From Mycetocola spongiae (GTDB lineage Bacteria; Actinomycetota; Actinomycetes; Actinomycetales; Microbacteriaceae): a DNA stretch of 64,000 bases. How positions within the stretch are numbered: the first letter of the stretch is position 1; every line of letters begins with the position of its first letter. The translations under genes were made by a program, and so were the position numbers. The DNA is taken from assembly GCF_020424085.1 (NCBI RefSeq), contig NZ_CP080203.1, positions 496,001 through 560,000 on the forward strand, written 5' to 3'. Under the pieces are notes generated by a model, which was not told the origin of the DNA, ran no database searches, and saw only the letters and a list, made by a program, of their open reading frames with translations. This document shows positions 9,125 through 17,601 of the stretch, in pieces.

Positions 9125-10354
9125 CTATCCGAGAACGTTCAACCACGCCTTGCGGGCCTCAAGGGCCTCGGTGGCCTTGGCGATCTTCTTGGCATCGCCG
9201 GTGGCCTGGGCCGCGGCAAGCTCGCTCTCAAGCTTGGCGATGGCCTCGTTGAGCTGACCGGCAAGACCCTCGGTGCGGGCCTTGGTCTCCGGGTTGTTCT
9301 TGGCCCAGAATTCGTCGTCCATCTTGCGCAGGCGGGTCTCGATGGCGCGCAGGCCATCCTCGACCGTGCGGATCTTATCGCGGGGGACCTTACCGATCTC
9401 GTCCCACTGGCGCTGAATATTCAGCAGACCCGAACGCAGCTGCTCACGATCCTCGACCTCGAGCAGCGGCTTGGCCTCCTCCAGGAGAGCCAGCTTCTTC
9501 TCCAGGTTGGCCTGATACTCGGCGTCATCCAGGGCGTCCACCTCGGCCTTGGCCTGGTAGATGGCGTCTCCGGCGGCCTTAAACTTGGCCCACAGGGCGT
9601 CGTCCTGACGCTTGCCGGCGCGACCCGAGAGCTTCCAGTCATCCAGCAGCTTGCGGTAGGCCGTGGTGGCCTCCGCGCCGCGGGGGATCAGGGCCTCGGC
9701 CTCGGCGATCAGGGCCTGCTTCTTGGTGCGGGCCTCCTTATGCACGGCATCCAGGTCGGCAAAAAACGCGCGACGGTTGGCGTCCACGGTGGAGCGGGCG
9801 GAACGGAAGCGCTTCCAGAGGTCGTTGGCGACGTTCTTGGCGAGCTTCGGGCCGTCCTGCTGGTGCTTCTGCCAGGCGGCAAAGAGCTCGGCCATCTGCT
9901 CGGTGGACTGCTTCCACTGCGTCTTGGCGGGGTCCTGGGCGGCGATGGTCTCGGCCTGAAGCACGATGACCGTGCGGTCGGCGATGGCCTGATCCAGTTC
10001 GGCCTTGGCGGCCTCGCTCTGCTGCTCGGTGAGCTCACCCACGGCCTCGTCGAGCACACCCACACGGGCCACGAGGGCCTCGAGGTCGCCCACGGCCTTG
10101 GCCTCGGTGAGCTCCTCGCGGAGCTTGGCCACGGCCTTCTTGATATCGGCCGCGGGGGCACCGCGCTTGGCGCGCTGCTCCAGCAGGGTGACCTGGCCGG
10201 CCAGATCGGTGTATTTGCGCTCGAAATAGGCCAGGGCCTCTTCGGCGGTGCCGTCGGGATATTGACCAACCTCGCGCCACTGCTCGCCCTCACGGACGAA
10301 AACGGTACCGGAATCGTCTACTCGACCCCACGGTTGCTGTTCGGAAGTTGACAC
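9125..10354 (-). CDS. DUF349 domain-containing protein
   Basis: This is a 409-residue, highly charged, Ala/Glu/Lys-rich helical protein built largely of DUF349-type repeats. Examples are the segments around WKQSTEQMAELFAAWQKH, LWKRFRSARSTVDANRR and QRQWDEIGKVPRD. The family is conserved in Actinobacteria; its biochemical role is not established to my knowledge. Extensive coiled coil is likely, and no signal peptide or membrane segment is seen. I chose the GTG at 10354 because AAGGTGAGG lies four bases upstream; a GTG three codons earlier (10363) would overlap that site. It reads away from rarA and is followed by a strong terminator. Confidence 0.88.
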   Translation of the reverse strand: MSTSEQQPWGRVDDSGTVFVREGEQWREVGQYPDGTAEEALAYFERKYTDLAGQVTLLEQRAKRGAPAADIKKAVAKLREELTEAKAVGDLEALVARVGVLDEAVGELTEQQSEAAKAELDQAIADRTVIVLQAETIAAQDPAKTQWKQSTEQMAELFAAWQKHQQDGPKLAKNVANDLWKRFRSARSTVDANRRAFFADLDAVHKEARTKKQALIAEAEALIPRGAEATTAYRKLLDDWKLSGRAGKRQDDALWAKFKAAGDAIYQAKAEVDALDDAEYQANLEKKLALLEEAKPLLEVEDREQLRSGLLNIQRQWDEIGKVPRDKIRTVEDGLRAIETRLRKMDDEFWAKNNPETKARTEGLAGQLNEAIAKLESELAAAQATGDAKKIAKATEALEARKAWLNVLG

Positions 10355-10394
10355 GTGCCTCACCTTGCTGATTTTTTTCGCTAATAATCGCGAG

Positions 10395-10408
10395 TCGAGA
10401 ATTCTCGA
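10395..10408. promoter_or_regulatory. 14-bp perfect palindrome upstream of the DUF349 gene
   Basis: TCGAGAATTCTCGA reads the same on both strands and lies 41 bases upstream of the DUF349 start, between it and the cyclophilin gene. Its position fits an operator or a short hairpin in the leader. No regulator is known to me for this site. Confidence 0.3.
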
Positions 10409-10467
10409 TAAGCCTAGTATGCCCGGGTCGGACTGGGGAACCCAATAGCCGAACCGGACGGGGAGTT

Positions 10468-11265
10468 TTATTTCAGGGTAATGGATTCAATGGTAATCGG
10501 GGACACGGGGACGTCGGTCGCCCCATCCGCCGACGTTGTGGTCTCCATTCCGGTGACATTTGCGTTCAGCGCGTCCAGTCCGGTTGTGATCTTGCCCATC
10601 ACGGTATAGCCGCCGGCCTGGTCATTGGGGATCCGGGTATCGGCAAATACGATGAAAAACTGGCTGCCGTTACTTGCGGCATCGTTTCCGCTCCGGGCCA
10701 TCGCGATGGTGCCGGCGGGATAAAACTCGTCCTCGGGGGCGTTCTCGATCGGGCCAAAGCTATAGCCGGGTCCACCGGTGCCGTTTCCCGCGGGGTCGCC
10801 ACACTGCAGCACGTGGAAGCCGGCCGCGCCGTCCGTGCCGGGGTTATTCACCAGGCGGTGGCACGAAAGGTCATTATAAAAATCGTTCTGGGAGAGCGAG
10901 AGGAACGAGGACACCGCCTGCGGTGCCGCGGCGCCGTCCAGCTCCACGCCGAGGGCATCGCCGTTAATCACCATATCGCCGGTCCAGGTGCGGTCCTCGG
11001 CCAGGTCCTTGCTGGGTACCGCGGAGGAATCGCTCGGGGAGGGCGAGGGGCTGGGGCCGGCCTCGGGCGAGGGCGCAAGCGGGTTCACGGCCAGCTGGAT
11101 GCCGATCGCGGCACCCACCAGGACCACAATGACCCCCGCGGCGATCCAGTTATCCCGCTTGCGGCGACGCACGTCATGGGCGTGAACGGACTGACGTGCC
11201 TGATATGCGCGCAGGCGGTCGCGGGCCTCGCGCGCGGCGCGGTCCTCATTCTTATGGGCAGCCAC
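10468..11265 (-). CDS. Membrane-anchored cyclophilin-type peptidyl-prolyl cis-trans isomerase
   Basis: This 265-residue protein should catalyse proline isomerisation to help folding outside the membrane. A charged cytoplasmic N-terminus is followed by one membrane helix (about 41-58, IAAGVIVVLVGAAIGIQL), a Pro/Ser linker (62-84) and a cyclophilin domain (about 95-265). Conserved cyclophilin motifs are present: VLQCGDPAGNGTGGPGYSF and GSQFFIVFAD. GTG at 11265 is preceded by GAGAGGAAG. It is transcribed divergently from rarA and in the same direction as the DUF349 gene, 104 bases upstream of that gene. Confidence 0.93.
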   Translation of the reverse strand: MAAHKNEDRAAREARDRLRAYQARQSVHAHDVRRRKRDNWIAAGVIVVLVGAAIGIQLAVNPLAPSPEAGPSPSPSPSDSSAVPSKDLAEDRTWTGDMVINGDALGVELDGAAAPQAVSSFLSLSQNDFYNDLSCHRLVNNPGTDGAAGFHVLQCGDPAGNGTGGPGYSFGPIENAPEDEFYPAGTIAMARSGNDAASNGSQFFIVFADTRIPNDQAGGYTVMGKITTGLDALNANVTGMETTTSADGATDVPVSPITIESITLK

Positions 11266-11296
11266 GGGGCTTCCTCTCGGATAATCCAGTTGTCTG

Positions 11297-11317
11297 ACCG
11301 GGTGCGGCGCACCCGGT
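11297..11317. promoter_or_regulatory. Inverted repeat in the rarA/cyclophilin divergent region
   Basis: ACCGGGTGC (11297-11305) is exactly repeated in inverted form as GCACCCGGT (11309-11317) with a 3-base spacer. It lies 31 bases upstream of the cyclophilin start and about 110 bases upstream of rarA. It may be an operator or a leader hairpin for the cyclophilin gene. No cognate regulator is recognised. Confidence 0.3.
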
Positions 11318-11425
11318 AAATAGTTCCGGACTCGATCTTAGGGGCGCGGGGGCGCTTTGGGCCACCGCCGCGGGGGAGTGCGACCGATTTCGTCGGCCGT
11401 CGGCGGTTCCCGGTACCCTGGGGTT

Positions 11426-12976
11426 ATGGCCTCCTCCTCCACCGGATTGCATTCCGGCAGCGTTCCCCTCGCGGTGCGCATGCGTCCGCGCACGCTTGAT
11501 GAGGTGGCCGGCCAGCGCCATCTGCTGCGCCCCGGCTCGCCCCTGGTGAGCCTCGCGCACTCCAATTCCGGAGATAAGGGCTCGGTCTCAGTGATTCTCT
11601 GGGGTCCCCCGGGCACCGGCAAAACCACCATCGCGCAGACCATCGCTCATAGCTCGGGCCGCCGCTTTGTGGAGCTCTCCGCCGTGACCGCCGGGGTGAA
11701 GGACGTGCGCGAGGTCATGTCCGAGGCCATGACCAGCCGCGATCTTTATGGCCTCTCCACCGTGCTGTTCCTCGACGAGATCCACCGCTTCACCAAGGCG
11801 CAACAGGATGCCCTGCTGCCCGGGGTGGAAAACGGCTGGGTCATTCTGGTGGCGGCCACCACCGAGAATCCCTCGTTTTCCGTGATCTCCCCGCTGCTCT
11901 CGCGCTCGCTCCTGCTCACCCTGGAACAGCTCTCCGATGAGGATCTCGGTGTGCTGATCGACCGGGCCGTGGTGGATCGCCGCGGCCTGGGCGATCGCTT
12001 CATCCTCACGGCCGATGCCCGGGCGGCCATCATTCGCCTGGCCTCGGGTGACGCCCGCCGCGCCCTCACTGCGCTGGAGGCGGCCTCGGTCTCCGCCGAT
12101 TCCCTGCAGATGCTCTCGGCCTCGGGCGGGGCCGATCCCGCCGCCGAGGAGGGTGTGCTCGATTTTGGTGCCCTCGCCGCCGAGGACGCCGAGGAGGAAG
12201 ACCCCGAAGAGGGCGAGCACCTCTCCGCGGAGCCCGCGGCAGAGGAAACCGGGGAAGAAGCGGCCGGCGAAGAAACGGCCGTAGCGGGGGAGGCCGCGGA
12301 GGTTCCCGTCGCCGAGGCGATCCATAACCCCGAGAATAAACCCATCATCACCGCCGAGATCGTGGGCTCCGCCGTGGACCGCGCACTGCTGCGCTATGAC
12401 CGCAACGGCGATGAGCACTACGACGTCATCAGCGCCTTTATTAAATCCATCCGCGGCTCCGATGTTGACGCCGCGCTGCACTATCTGGCGCGCATGATCG
12501 AGGCCGGCGAAGACCCGCGCTTCATCGCCCGGCGCATCATCATCTCCGCCGCCGAGGACGTGGGCCTCGCCGATCCGCAGGCGCTGGTCATTGCCAATGC
12601 CGCGGCCGATGCCGTGGCCTTTATCGGCATGCCCGAGGGGCGCATTCCCCTCTCCGAGGCCGTGATCTATCTGGCCACCGCCGCCAAGTCCAATGCGGCC
12701 TATCTTGCCATCGACGCCGCCATCGCCGATGTGCGGGCGGGCGATTTTGGGCGTGTGCCCAAGCCCATCCGCGATGCCCACTATGCCGGGGCCAAGCGCC
12801 TGGGGCACGGTCAGGGATATAAATATCCGCACGATGCCGAACTGGGTGTGCTCGCGCAACAGTATCTGCCCGATGAGCTGGTGGACCGCGTGTACTACCG
12901 CCCGACCCCACACGGCAATGAGCGCGACCTGCGTTCGCGGCTGAGTAAGATCATGCGGATCGTGCGCGGCAAATAG
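11426..12976 (+). CDS. rarA: Replication-associated recombination ATPase RarA (MgsA)
   Basis: RarA is a clamp-loader-like AAA+ ATPase that acts at stalled replication forks. The 516-residue product has Walker A GPPGTGKT (about 61-68), Walker B LFLDEIHR (about 115-122) and the sensor segment [15 protein letters not shown]. The C-terminal tetramerisation region runs from [22 protein letters not shown] to the end. An acidic, Glu/Ala-rich insertion of about 60 residues (roughly 238-300) interrupts the protein, which is longer than the usual 430-450. I chose ATG 11426 because the AAA+ N-terminus ([16 protein letters not shown]) follows at the normal distance. The extra upstream codons look non-coding. 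Confidence 0.95.
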   Translation: MASSSTGLHSGSVPLAVRMRPRTLDEVAGQRHLLRPGSPLVSLAHSNSGDKGSVSVILWGPPGTGKTTIAQTIAHSSGRRFVELSAVTAGVKDVREVMSEAMTSRDLYGLSTVLFLDEIHRFTKAQQDALLPGVENGWVILVAATTENPSFSVISPLLSRSLLLTLEQLSDEDLGVLIDRAVVDRRGLGDRFILTADARAAIIRLASGDARRALTALEAASVSADSLQMLSASGGADPAAEEGVLDFGALAAEDAEEEDPEEGEHLSAEPAAEETGEEAAGEETAVAGEAAEVPVAEAIHNPENKPIITAEIVGSAVDRALLRYDRNGDEHYDVISAFIKSIRGSDVDAALHYLARMIEAGEDPRFIARRIIISAAEDVGLADPQALVIANAAADAVAFIGMPEGRIPLSEAVIYLATAAKSNAAYLAIDAAIADVRAGDFGRVPKPIRDAHYAGAKRLGHGQGYKYPHDAELGVLAQQYLPDELVDRVYYRPTPHGNERDLRSRLSKIMRIVRGK

Positions 12977-13144
12977 CAATATTCGGGGCCGTCGGTGCGC
13001 TCCCGCCACCGCGCCGGTTTCGCCCGGCACGGCAATGAGCGCGACCTGCGCTCGCGGCTGAGTAAGATCATGCGGATCGTGCGCGGCAAATAGCAAGATT
13101 CGGGGTTGCCGGTGCGCTCCCGACACCGTGCCGATACCGCGCCG
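12911..13144 (+). repeat. 117-bp tandem duplication of the rarA 3' end
   Basis: Unit 1 spans 12911-13027 and unit 2 spans 13028-13144. The first 66 bases of each unit encode [20 protein letters not shown] plus a final K and a TAG stop. They differ at one base only (T12934 versus C13051), which is synonymous (Arg CGT/CGC). The following 51 bases differ at about ten positions. The spacing of 117 bases is a multiple of three, and no stop lies between the rarA TAG (12974-12976) and the second copy. Confidence 0.9.
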
Positions 13145-13413
13145 ATACCGCCCCGCCAACCCCGGGGGCCCCGCGCGCCCCGCTCCCGCCAAAATTTCCC
13201 GAAATTGCGGGCGCCGCATGGTGTGGCGCGGGCCCGGGGCGTGCTAACCTTATGGACGACCTAGATCCATTCTTAACGTACGGCTGCGCAAAGAATTGGT
13301 TTCGACGGGATGGGTTCTGTAGCCGAACCGCCCTGGTCACTCCCTCTAACTCTTTTTTTGGCACACCCGTGCCCGAAAAAATCTGTTTATGGAATTTTCA
13401 TCGAAAGGAAACC
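13145..13413 (+). promoter_or_regulatory. rpsD upstream region and probable structured leader
   Basis: With the duplicated unit above, this makes 437 bases without a supported gene. TAACCT at 13245-13250 is a possible -10 box, with no clear -35. If it is used, the rpsD transcript has a leader of about 160 bases. That leader holds GGTTC/GAACC (13313-13328) and a GGCAC-ACCC-GTGCC hairpin (13360-13373) flanked by T6 (13354-13359) and A6 (13376-13381), which can extend the pairing. Ribosomal protein S4 is known to autoregulate through leader RNA in other bacteria; that this happens here is inference. The in-frame ORF from 13252 is not a believable N-terminal extension of S4. Confidence 0.4.
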
Positions 13414-14043
13414 GTGTCTACTAAGTCACGTACCCGTAGCAAGACGCGCCTCTCGCGCGCACTTGGCATCCCCCTCACTCCGAAGGCCGCCAAGTACCTC
13501 GAGAAGCGTCCCTACGCACCCGGCGAGCACGGTCGTAGCAAGCGTAAGGCTGACTCCGACTATGCAGTTCGTCTCCGGGAGAAGCAGCGTCTGCGCGCCC
13601 AGTATGGCATCCGCGAGAAGCAGCTCAAGATCGCCTTCGAAGAGGCTCGTCGTACTTCCGGTCTGACCGGTGAGAACCTCGTAGAGCTCCTCGAGGTGCG
13701 TCTCGACGCTCTGATCGTTCGTGCCGGGTTCGCCCGCACCACCGCTCAGGCTCGTCAGCTGATTGTGCACCGTCACATTCTGGTTGATGGCCAGCTCGTT
13801 GACCGTCCGTCCTTCCGCGTTAAGCCGGGACAGACCATGCACGTCAAGCCGAAGTCCGAGGGCCTCGAGGTCTTCCAGGTTGCCGCCGCAGGCGCACACC
13901 AGGATGTTCTCCCCAAGGTTCCGGCCTACCTGGACGTCGAGATTGACAAGCTGCAGGCCCGCCTGGAGCGCAAGCCCAAGCGTGCCGAGGTCCCCGTGAC
14001 CTGTGAAGTACAGCTGGTTGTTGAGTACTACGCGGCTCGCTAA
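13414..14043 (+). CDS. rpsD: 30S ribosomal protein S4
   Basis: S4 is a primary rRNA-binding protein that nucleates assembly of the 30S body. The 209-residue product is full length and contains the S4 RNA-binding domain (about 97-160: VRLDALIVRAGFARTTAQAR, then LIVHRHILVDGQLVDRPSFR). The N-terminus RTRSKTRLSRALGIPLTPKA is typical of actinobacterial S4. AAAGGAAA lies a few bases upstream of the GTG at 13414 and decides the start. It stands alone between rarA and a terminator rather than in the alpha operon. Confidence 0.97.
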   Translation: MSTKSRTRSKTRLSRALGIPLTPKAAKYLEKRPYAPGEHGRSKRKADSDYAVRLREKQRLRAQYGIREKQLKIAFEEARRTSGLTGENLVELLEVRLDALIVRAGFARTTAQARQLIVHRHILVDGQLVDRPSFRVKPGQTMHVKPKSEGLEVFQVAAAGAHQDVLPKVPAYLDVEIDKLQARLERKPKRAEVPVTCEVQLVVEYYAAR

Positions 14044-14060
14044 GTAGTCCTTAACACATT

Positions 14061-14090
14061 CGGGGCCACGGTTTACCGTGGCCCCGTTTT
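14061..14090 (+). terminator. Rho-independent terminator after rpsD
   Basis: CGGGGCCACGG (14061-14071) pairs perfectly with CCGTGGCCCCG (14076-14086) around a TTTA loop, followed by TTTT. It begins 17 bases after the rpsD stop. This confirms that rpsD is a monocistronic unit. Confidence 0.9.
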
Positions 14091-14223
14091 GCGTACCGGC
14101 CGGGTATTTGCCCCGAATCTCATCCGATATGCACGCGACGCACGCCCCGAATCACCGCCGGGGCATGCGCTCCGACTAGGATTATGGAATGGCTGCCAAC
14201 ACCTAAGCCCACGGGAGAATCCA

Positions 14224-14427
14224 GTGAAAAACCTTTTCTTTTTGATCGTCGGTATCGCCGGCGGTTTTATCGTCGCCCACGAGATTAATAAGACCACGCG
14301 CGGTAAGCGCTTCTTCGCCGAGCTCGACGGCCGCATGCGTGAATTTGGCGATACCGTCGCCGATGCCTATAAGGAACGCGAAGCCGAGCTTCAGGGCGAT
14401 ACCGCCGAAGAACTTTCCACCAAGTAG
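14224..14427 (+). CDS. Small conserved membrane protein between rpsD and alaS
   Basis: A 67-residue protein with an N-terminal hydrophobic segment (about 3-17, NLFFLIVGIAGGFIV) followed by a charged helix with the pattern GKRFFAELDGRMREFGDTV. The layout suggests a single-pass membrane protein with a cytoplasmic amphipathic tail. GGGAGA lies nine bases upstream of the GTG at 14224, which fixes the start; the longer open frame upstream has no such support. A gene of this size and place is common in Microbacteriaceae, but I know no assigned function. Confidence 0.75.
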   Translation: MKNLFFLIVGIAGGFIVAHEINKTTRGKRFFAELDGRMREFGDTVADAYKEREAELQGDTAEELSTK

Positions 14428-14458
14428 TAGTCGGTCACCCCGACAGTAGAACGGAATC

Positions 14459-17116
14459 ATGAAAACCGCTGAAATCCGCAAGCGCTGGCTCAACTTCTTT
14501 GCCGAGCGCGGCCACACCGTCGTCCCCTCCGCCTCGCTGGTCAGTGATGACCCGACGCTGATGTTCACCGTGGCCGGCATGGTTCCGTTTGTGCCCTATT
14601 TCACCGGGCTGATTCCCGCGCCGTTTGACCGCGCCACGAGCGTGCAGAAGTGCATTCGCACCTCGGATATCGAAGAGGTGGGGAAGACCCCGCGGCACGG
14701 CACGTTCTTCCAGATGAACGGCAACTTCTCCTTCGGCGATTATTTCAAGAAGGAAGCCATCGGCTTCGCCTGGGAGTTCCTCACCGGCTCCGAGGAGTCC
14801 GGCTGCCTCGGCTTTGACCCCAAGGATCTCTGGGTCACCGTATATAAGGACGACGACGAGTCCATCGGCTATTGGACCGAGATCGCCGGCCTGCCCGAGG
14901 AGCGCATCCAGCGCCTCGACGCCGATACCAACTACTGGTCCACCGGCCAGCCCGGCCCCGCCGGCCCGTGCTCCGAGATTTTCTTCGATCGCGGCCCCGC
15001 ATATGGCATCGACGGCGGCCCCGCCACCGACGACGACCGCTATGTGGAAATCTGGAACCTCGTGTTCATGCAGTATCTGATCGGTGATGTAAAGAGCAAA
15101 ACCGATTTCACGATCCTCGGCGAGCTGCCCAAGAAGAATATCGACACCGGCATGGGCCTCGAGCGTGTGGCCTTCATTAAGCAGGGTGTTGAGAATATGT
15201 ACGAGATCGACGAGGTGCGCCCGGTCCTGGACCGCGCCGCCGAGCTCTCGGGCCGCGCCTATGGCGCCAATCACGAGGACGACGTGCGCCTGCGCGTCAT
15301 CGCCGATCACGTGCGCTCCTCGCTGATGCTGCTCTCCGATGGCGTGACGCCCTCCAACGAGGGCCGCGGCTATATCCTGCGCCGCCTGATGCGCCGCGTG
15401 GTGCGCGCAATGCGCCTGCTCGGCGTGGAGGGTGCCACCTTCCCAGAGCTTTTTGCCGCATCGCGCGATGCGATGAAGCACTCCTATCCCGAGGTGGCCG
15501 AGGATTATCCGCGGCTCTCGCGCATCGCCTTTGGCGAGGAGGATACCTTCCTGCGCACCCTCGCCGGCGGAACCGAGATCCTCGATGCCGCCGTGACCAG
15601 CACCAAGCAGGCCGGCGGAGTCACCCTGAACGGCAAGACCGCCTTCCTGCTGCACGATACCTTCGGATTCCCGATCGACCTCACGCTGGAAATCGCCGAG
15701 GAGGCGGGTCTCCGCGTGGATCGTGGTGCGTTTGACAGCATGATGCTGGAGCAGCGCACCCGCGCCAAGGCCGATGCCAAGAGCAAAAAGGGCCACCTCG
15801 CCGATCTCTCGGTTTATAGCGCGTTCCGCGCCGGGGGCGAGACGGTCTTCCGCGGCTATGACGAGCTGATCACCGGCACCCGCGTGCTGGGTGTGATCGT
15901 GGACGGCGTGTCCGTACCCGCCGCCAGCGCCGGCCAGACCGCCGAGGTGATCCTCGCCGAGACCACGCTCTACGCCGAATCCGGTGGCCAGGACTCCGAT
16001 AACGGACGCATCATCGGGGCGGGCTTTGAGGCCGATGTTCTTGACGTGCAGAAGCCCGTGAAGGGCCTGATCAGCCACACCGTGAAGATCGACCAGGGCA
16101 CCCTCGCCGTGGGCGATGAGGCCACCACCGTGGTTGACGCCGATTATCGCCTCGGTGCCGCCCAGGCTCACTCCAGCACACACCTGATTCACGCGGCGCT
16201 GCGCCAGACCCTCGGCGAAAACGCCCACCAGTCGGGTTCGTATAATAAGGCCGGCTATATGCGCCTGGACTTCTCCTGGAACCAGGCACTGTCCACCGAG
16301 ACAAAAACCGAGATCGAGGAGATCGCCAATAACGCGATCCGCGATAACTTCGAGGTGGTCACCCGCGAGATGCCCATCGACGAGGCCAAGAAGCTCGGCG
16401 CGATGGCCCTCTTTGGCGAAAAATACGGCTCCACCGTGCGCATGGTGGATATCAACGGCCCCTGGTCGCGCGAGCTGTGCGCCGGAACCCACGTGGGTCG
16501 CTCCTCCGAGATCGGCCTGGTGAGCCTCGTCAGCGAGTCCTCCGTGGGCTCCAGCAACCGCCGCGTGGAGGCCATGGTGGGCCGCGAGGCCTTCCGCGAA
16601 CTCTCCGCCGAGCGCGCCCTGGTCTCCCAGCTCACGGGTGCGCTGAAGACGCCGCGCGAGCAGCTGCCGGAGAAGATCCAGGAGCTGGTGAATAACCTCA
16701 AGAACGCCGAGAAGAAGATCGCGGCGTTTGAATCCCAGGCGCTATCCGAGAAGATCCCGGGTCTTGTCGAGAAGGCGGCGCTGCTGGGCAATATCCGCGT
16801 GGTGGCACAGAACGTCGGCGAGCTCGGCTCGGGAGACGACCTGCGCGCCCTCGTGACCGGGGTGCGCGAGCGCCTCGGCGCCGATGCCGCCGTGACCGCC
16901 CTGACCGCCACGGTCGCCGGTCGCCCGCTGGTGATCGTGGGCACCAACCAGGCCGCACGCGATGCCGGTATCGCCGCGGGGGCACTCGTGAAGATTGCCA
17001 GCGGTGTACTCGGTGGCGGCGGGGGCGGCAAGCCCGACCTCGCCCAGGGTGGCGGGTCAAACCCCGAGGCGATCCCGGCGGCACTGGCCGCCATTACCGA
17101 GCAGATCGGGCGTTAG
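14459..17116 (+). CDS. alaS: Alanine-tRNA ligase
   Basis: AlaRS charges tRNA-Ala in the cytoplasm and edits mischarged Ser or Gly. The 885-residue product has a class II catalytic core (QKCIRTSDIEEVGKTPRH, GTFFQMNGNFSFGDYF). The editing domain has the zinc ligands in AHSSTHLIHAAL and CAGTHVG. A coiled-coil linker and the C-Ala domain close the protein with GGGGGGKPDLAQGGG. ATG 14459 is preceded by GAACGGAA. It starts a tight cluster, since its stop overlaps the next gene by one base. Confidence 0.98.
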   Translation: MKTAEIRKRWLNFFAERGHTVVPSASLVSDDPTLMFTVAGMVPFVPYFTGLIPAPFDRATSVQKCIRTSDIEEVGKTPRHGTFFQMNGNFSFGDYFKKEAIGFAWEFLTGSEESGCLGFDPKDLWVTVYKDDDESIGYWTEIAGLPEERIQRLDADTNYWSTGQPGPAGPCSEIFFDRGPAYGIDGGPATDDDRYVEIWNLVFMQYLIGDVKSKTDFTILGELPKKNIDTGMGLERVAFIKQGVENMYEIDEVRPVLDRAAELSGRAYGANHEDDVRLRVIADHVRSSLMLLSDGVTPSNEGRGYILRRLMRRVVRAMRLLGVEGATFPELFAASRDAMKHSYPEVAEDYPRLSRIAFGEEDTFLRTLAGGTEILDAAVTSTKQAGGVTLNGKTAFLLHDTFGFPIDLTLEIAEEAGLRVDRGAFDSMMLEQRTRAKADAKSKKGHLADLSVYSAFRAGGETVFRGYDELITGTRVLGVIVDGVSVPAASAGQTAEVILAETTLYAESGGQDSDNGRIIGAGFEADVLDVQKPVKGLISHTVKIDQGTLAVGDEATTVVDADYRLGAAQAHSSTHLIHAALRQTLGENAHQSGSYNKAGYMRLDFSWNQALSTETKTEIEEIANNAIRDNFEVVTREMPIDEAKKLGAMALFGEKYGSTVRMVDINGPWSRELCAGTHVGRSSEIGLVSLVSESSVGSSNRRVEAMVGREAFRELSAERALVSQLTGALKTPREQLPEKIQELVNNLKNAEKKIAAFESQALSEKIPGLVEKAALLGNIRVVAQNVGELGSGDDLRALVTGVRERLGADAAVTALTATVAGRPLVIVGTNQAARDAGIAAGALVKIASGVLGGGGGGKPDLAQGGGSNPEAIPAALAAITEQIGR

Positions 17117-17598
17117 TGGTCCAGACGGGTTTCCGGCCGGGCGTTCGCGTGGGCATCGATGTGGGCAAGGCCCGCATCGGTGTCGCGCGCTCGGATCGCG
17201 ACGGGCTCCTGGCGACCCCGATCGAGACCGTGGCGCGCGCGGAGGACGGCTCCGATATCACCACGATTTGCGGCCATCTGGCGGAGCTCTCGCCGGTGGA
17301 AATCGTGATCGGCCTGCCGCTCTCGCTTTCCGGCGCGGAGACACCCTCGACCGCCGATGCGCGCGCTTTTGCCGCGCAGCTGGCCGCAACCACCCCGATC
17401 CCCGTGCGGCTCGTGGATGAGCGCCTGTCCACCGTGACGGCGCACTCGGCGATGCGCAGCGCCGGAAAATCGCAAAAAAAGTCCCGCTCCGTGATTGATC
17501 AGGTGGCGGCCGTAATCATTCTTCAGCACGCACTCGACACCGAGCGTGGCCGCGGTGTTCCCCCGGGTGAGCTGCTGACCATTGACGAAGGAGCCTAA
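17116..17598 (+). CDS. ruvX: YqgF/RuvX family RNase H-fold nuclease (putative Holliday junction resolvase)
   Basis: The 160-residue product belongs to the YqgF family, which has an RNase H-like fold and acts in 16S rRNA 5' processing. A resolvase role has also been proposed. The first acidic motif is GIDVGKARIGVARSD, followed by GLPLSLSG, VDERLSTVTA, and the last acidic motif in SVIDQVAAVIILQHAL. The GTG at 17116 overlaps the last base of the alaS TAG. The alaS-ruvX-mltG-aro order is the standard actinobacterial one. Confidence 0.93.
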   Translation: MVQTGFRPGVRVGIDVGKARIGVARSDRDGLLATPIETVARAEDGSDITTICGHLAELSPVEIVIGLPLSLSGAETPSTADARAFAAQLAATTPIPVRLVDERLSTVTAHSAMRSAGKSQKKSRSVIDQVAAVIILQHALDTERGRGVPPGELLTIDEGA

Positions 17599-17601
17599 CC
17601 G

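Noticed and set aside
13285-13330. TTCGACGGGAT upstream of rpsD, reminiscent of the 5' end of tmRNA.
   Set aside because: Only about 130 bases remain before the rpsD start, there is no tag-peptide frame and no tRNA-like 3' half with CCA. The match is short and probably chance.
13252-13413. An N-terminal extension of rpsD starting at an ATG at 13252.
   Set aside because: The extra 54 residues are unlike any S4, whereas GTG 13414 has a strong Shine-Dalgarno and gives a normal S4 N-terminus.
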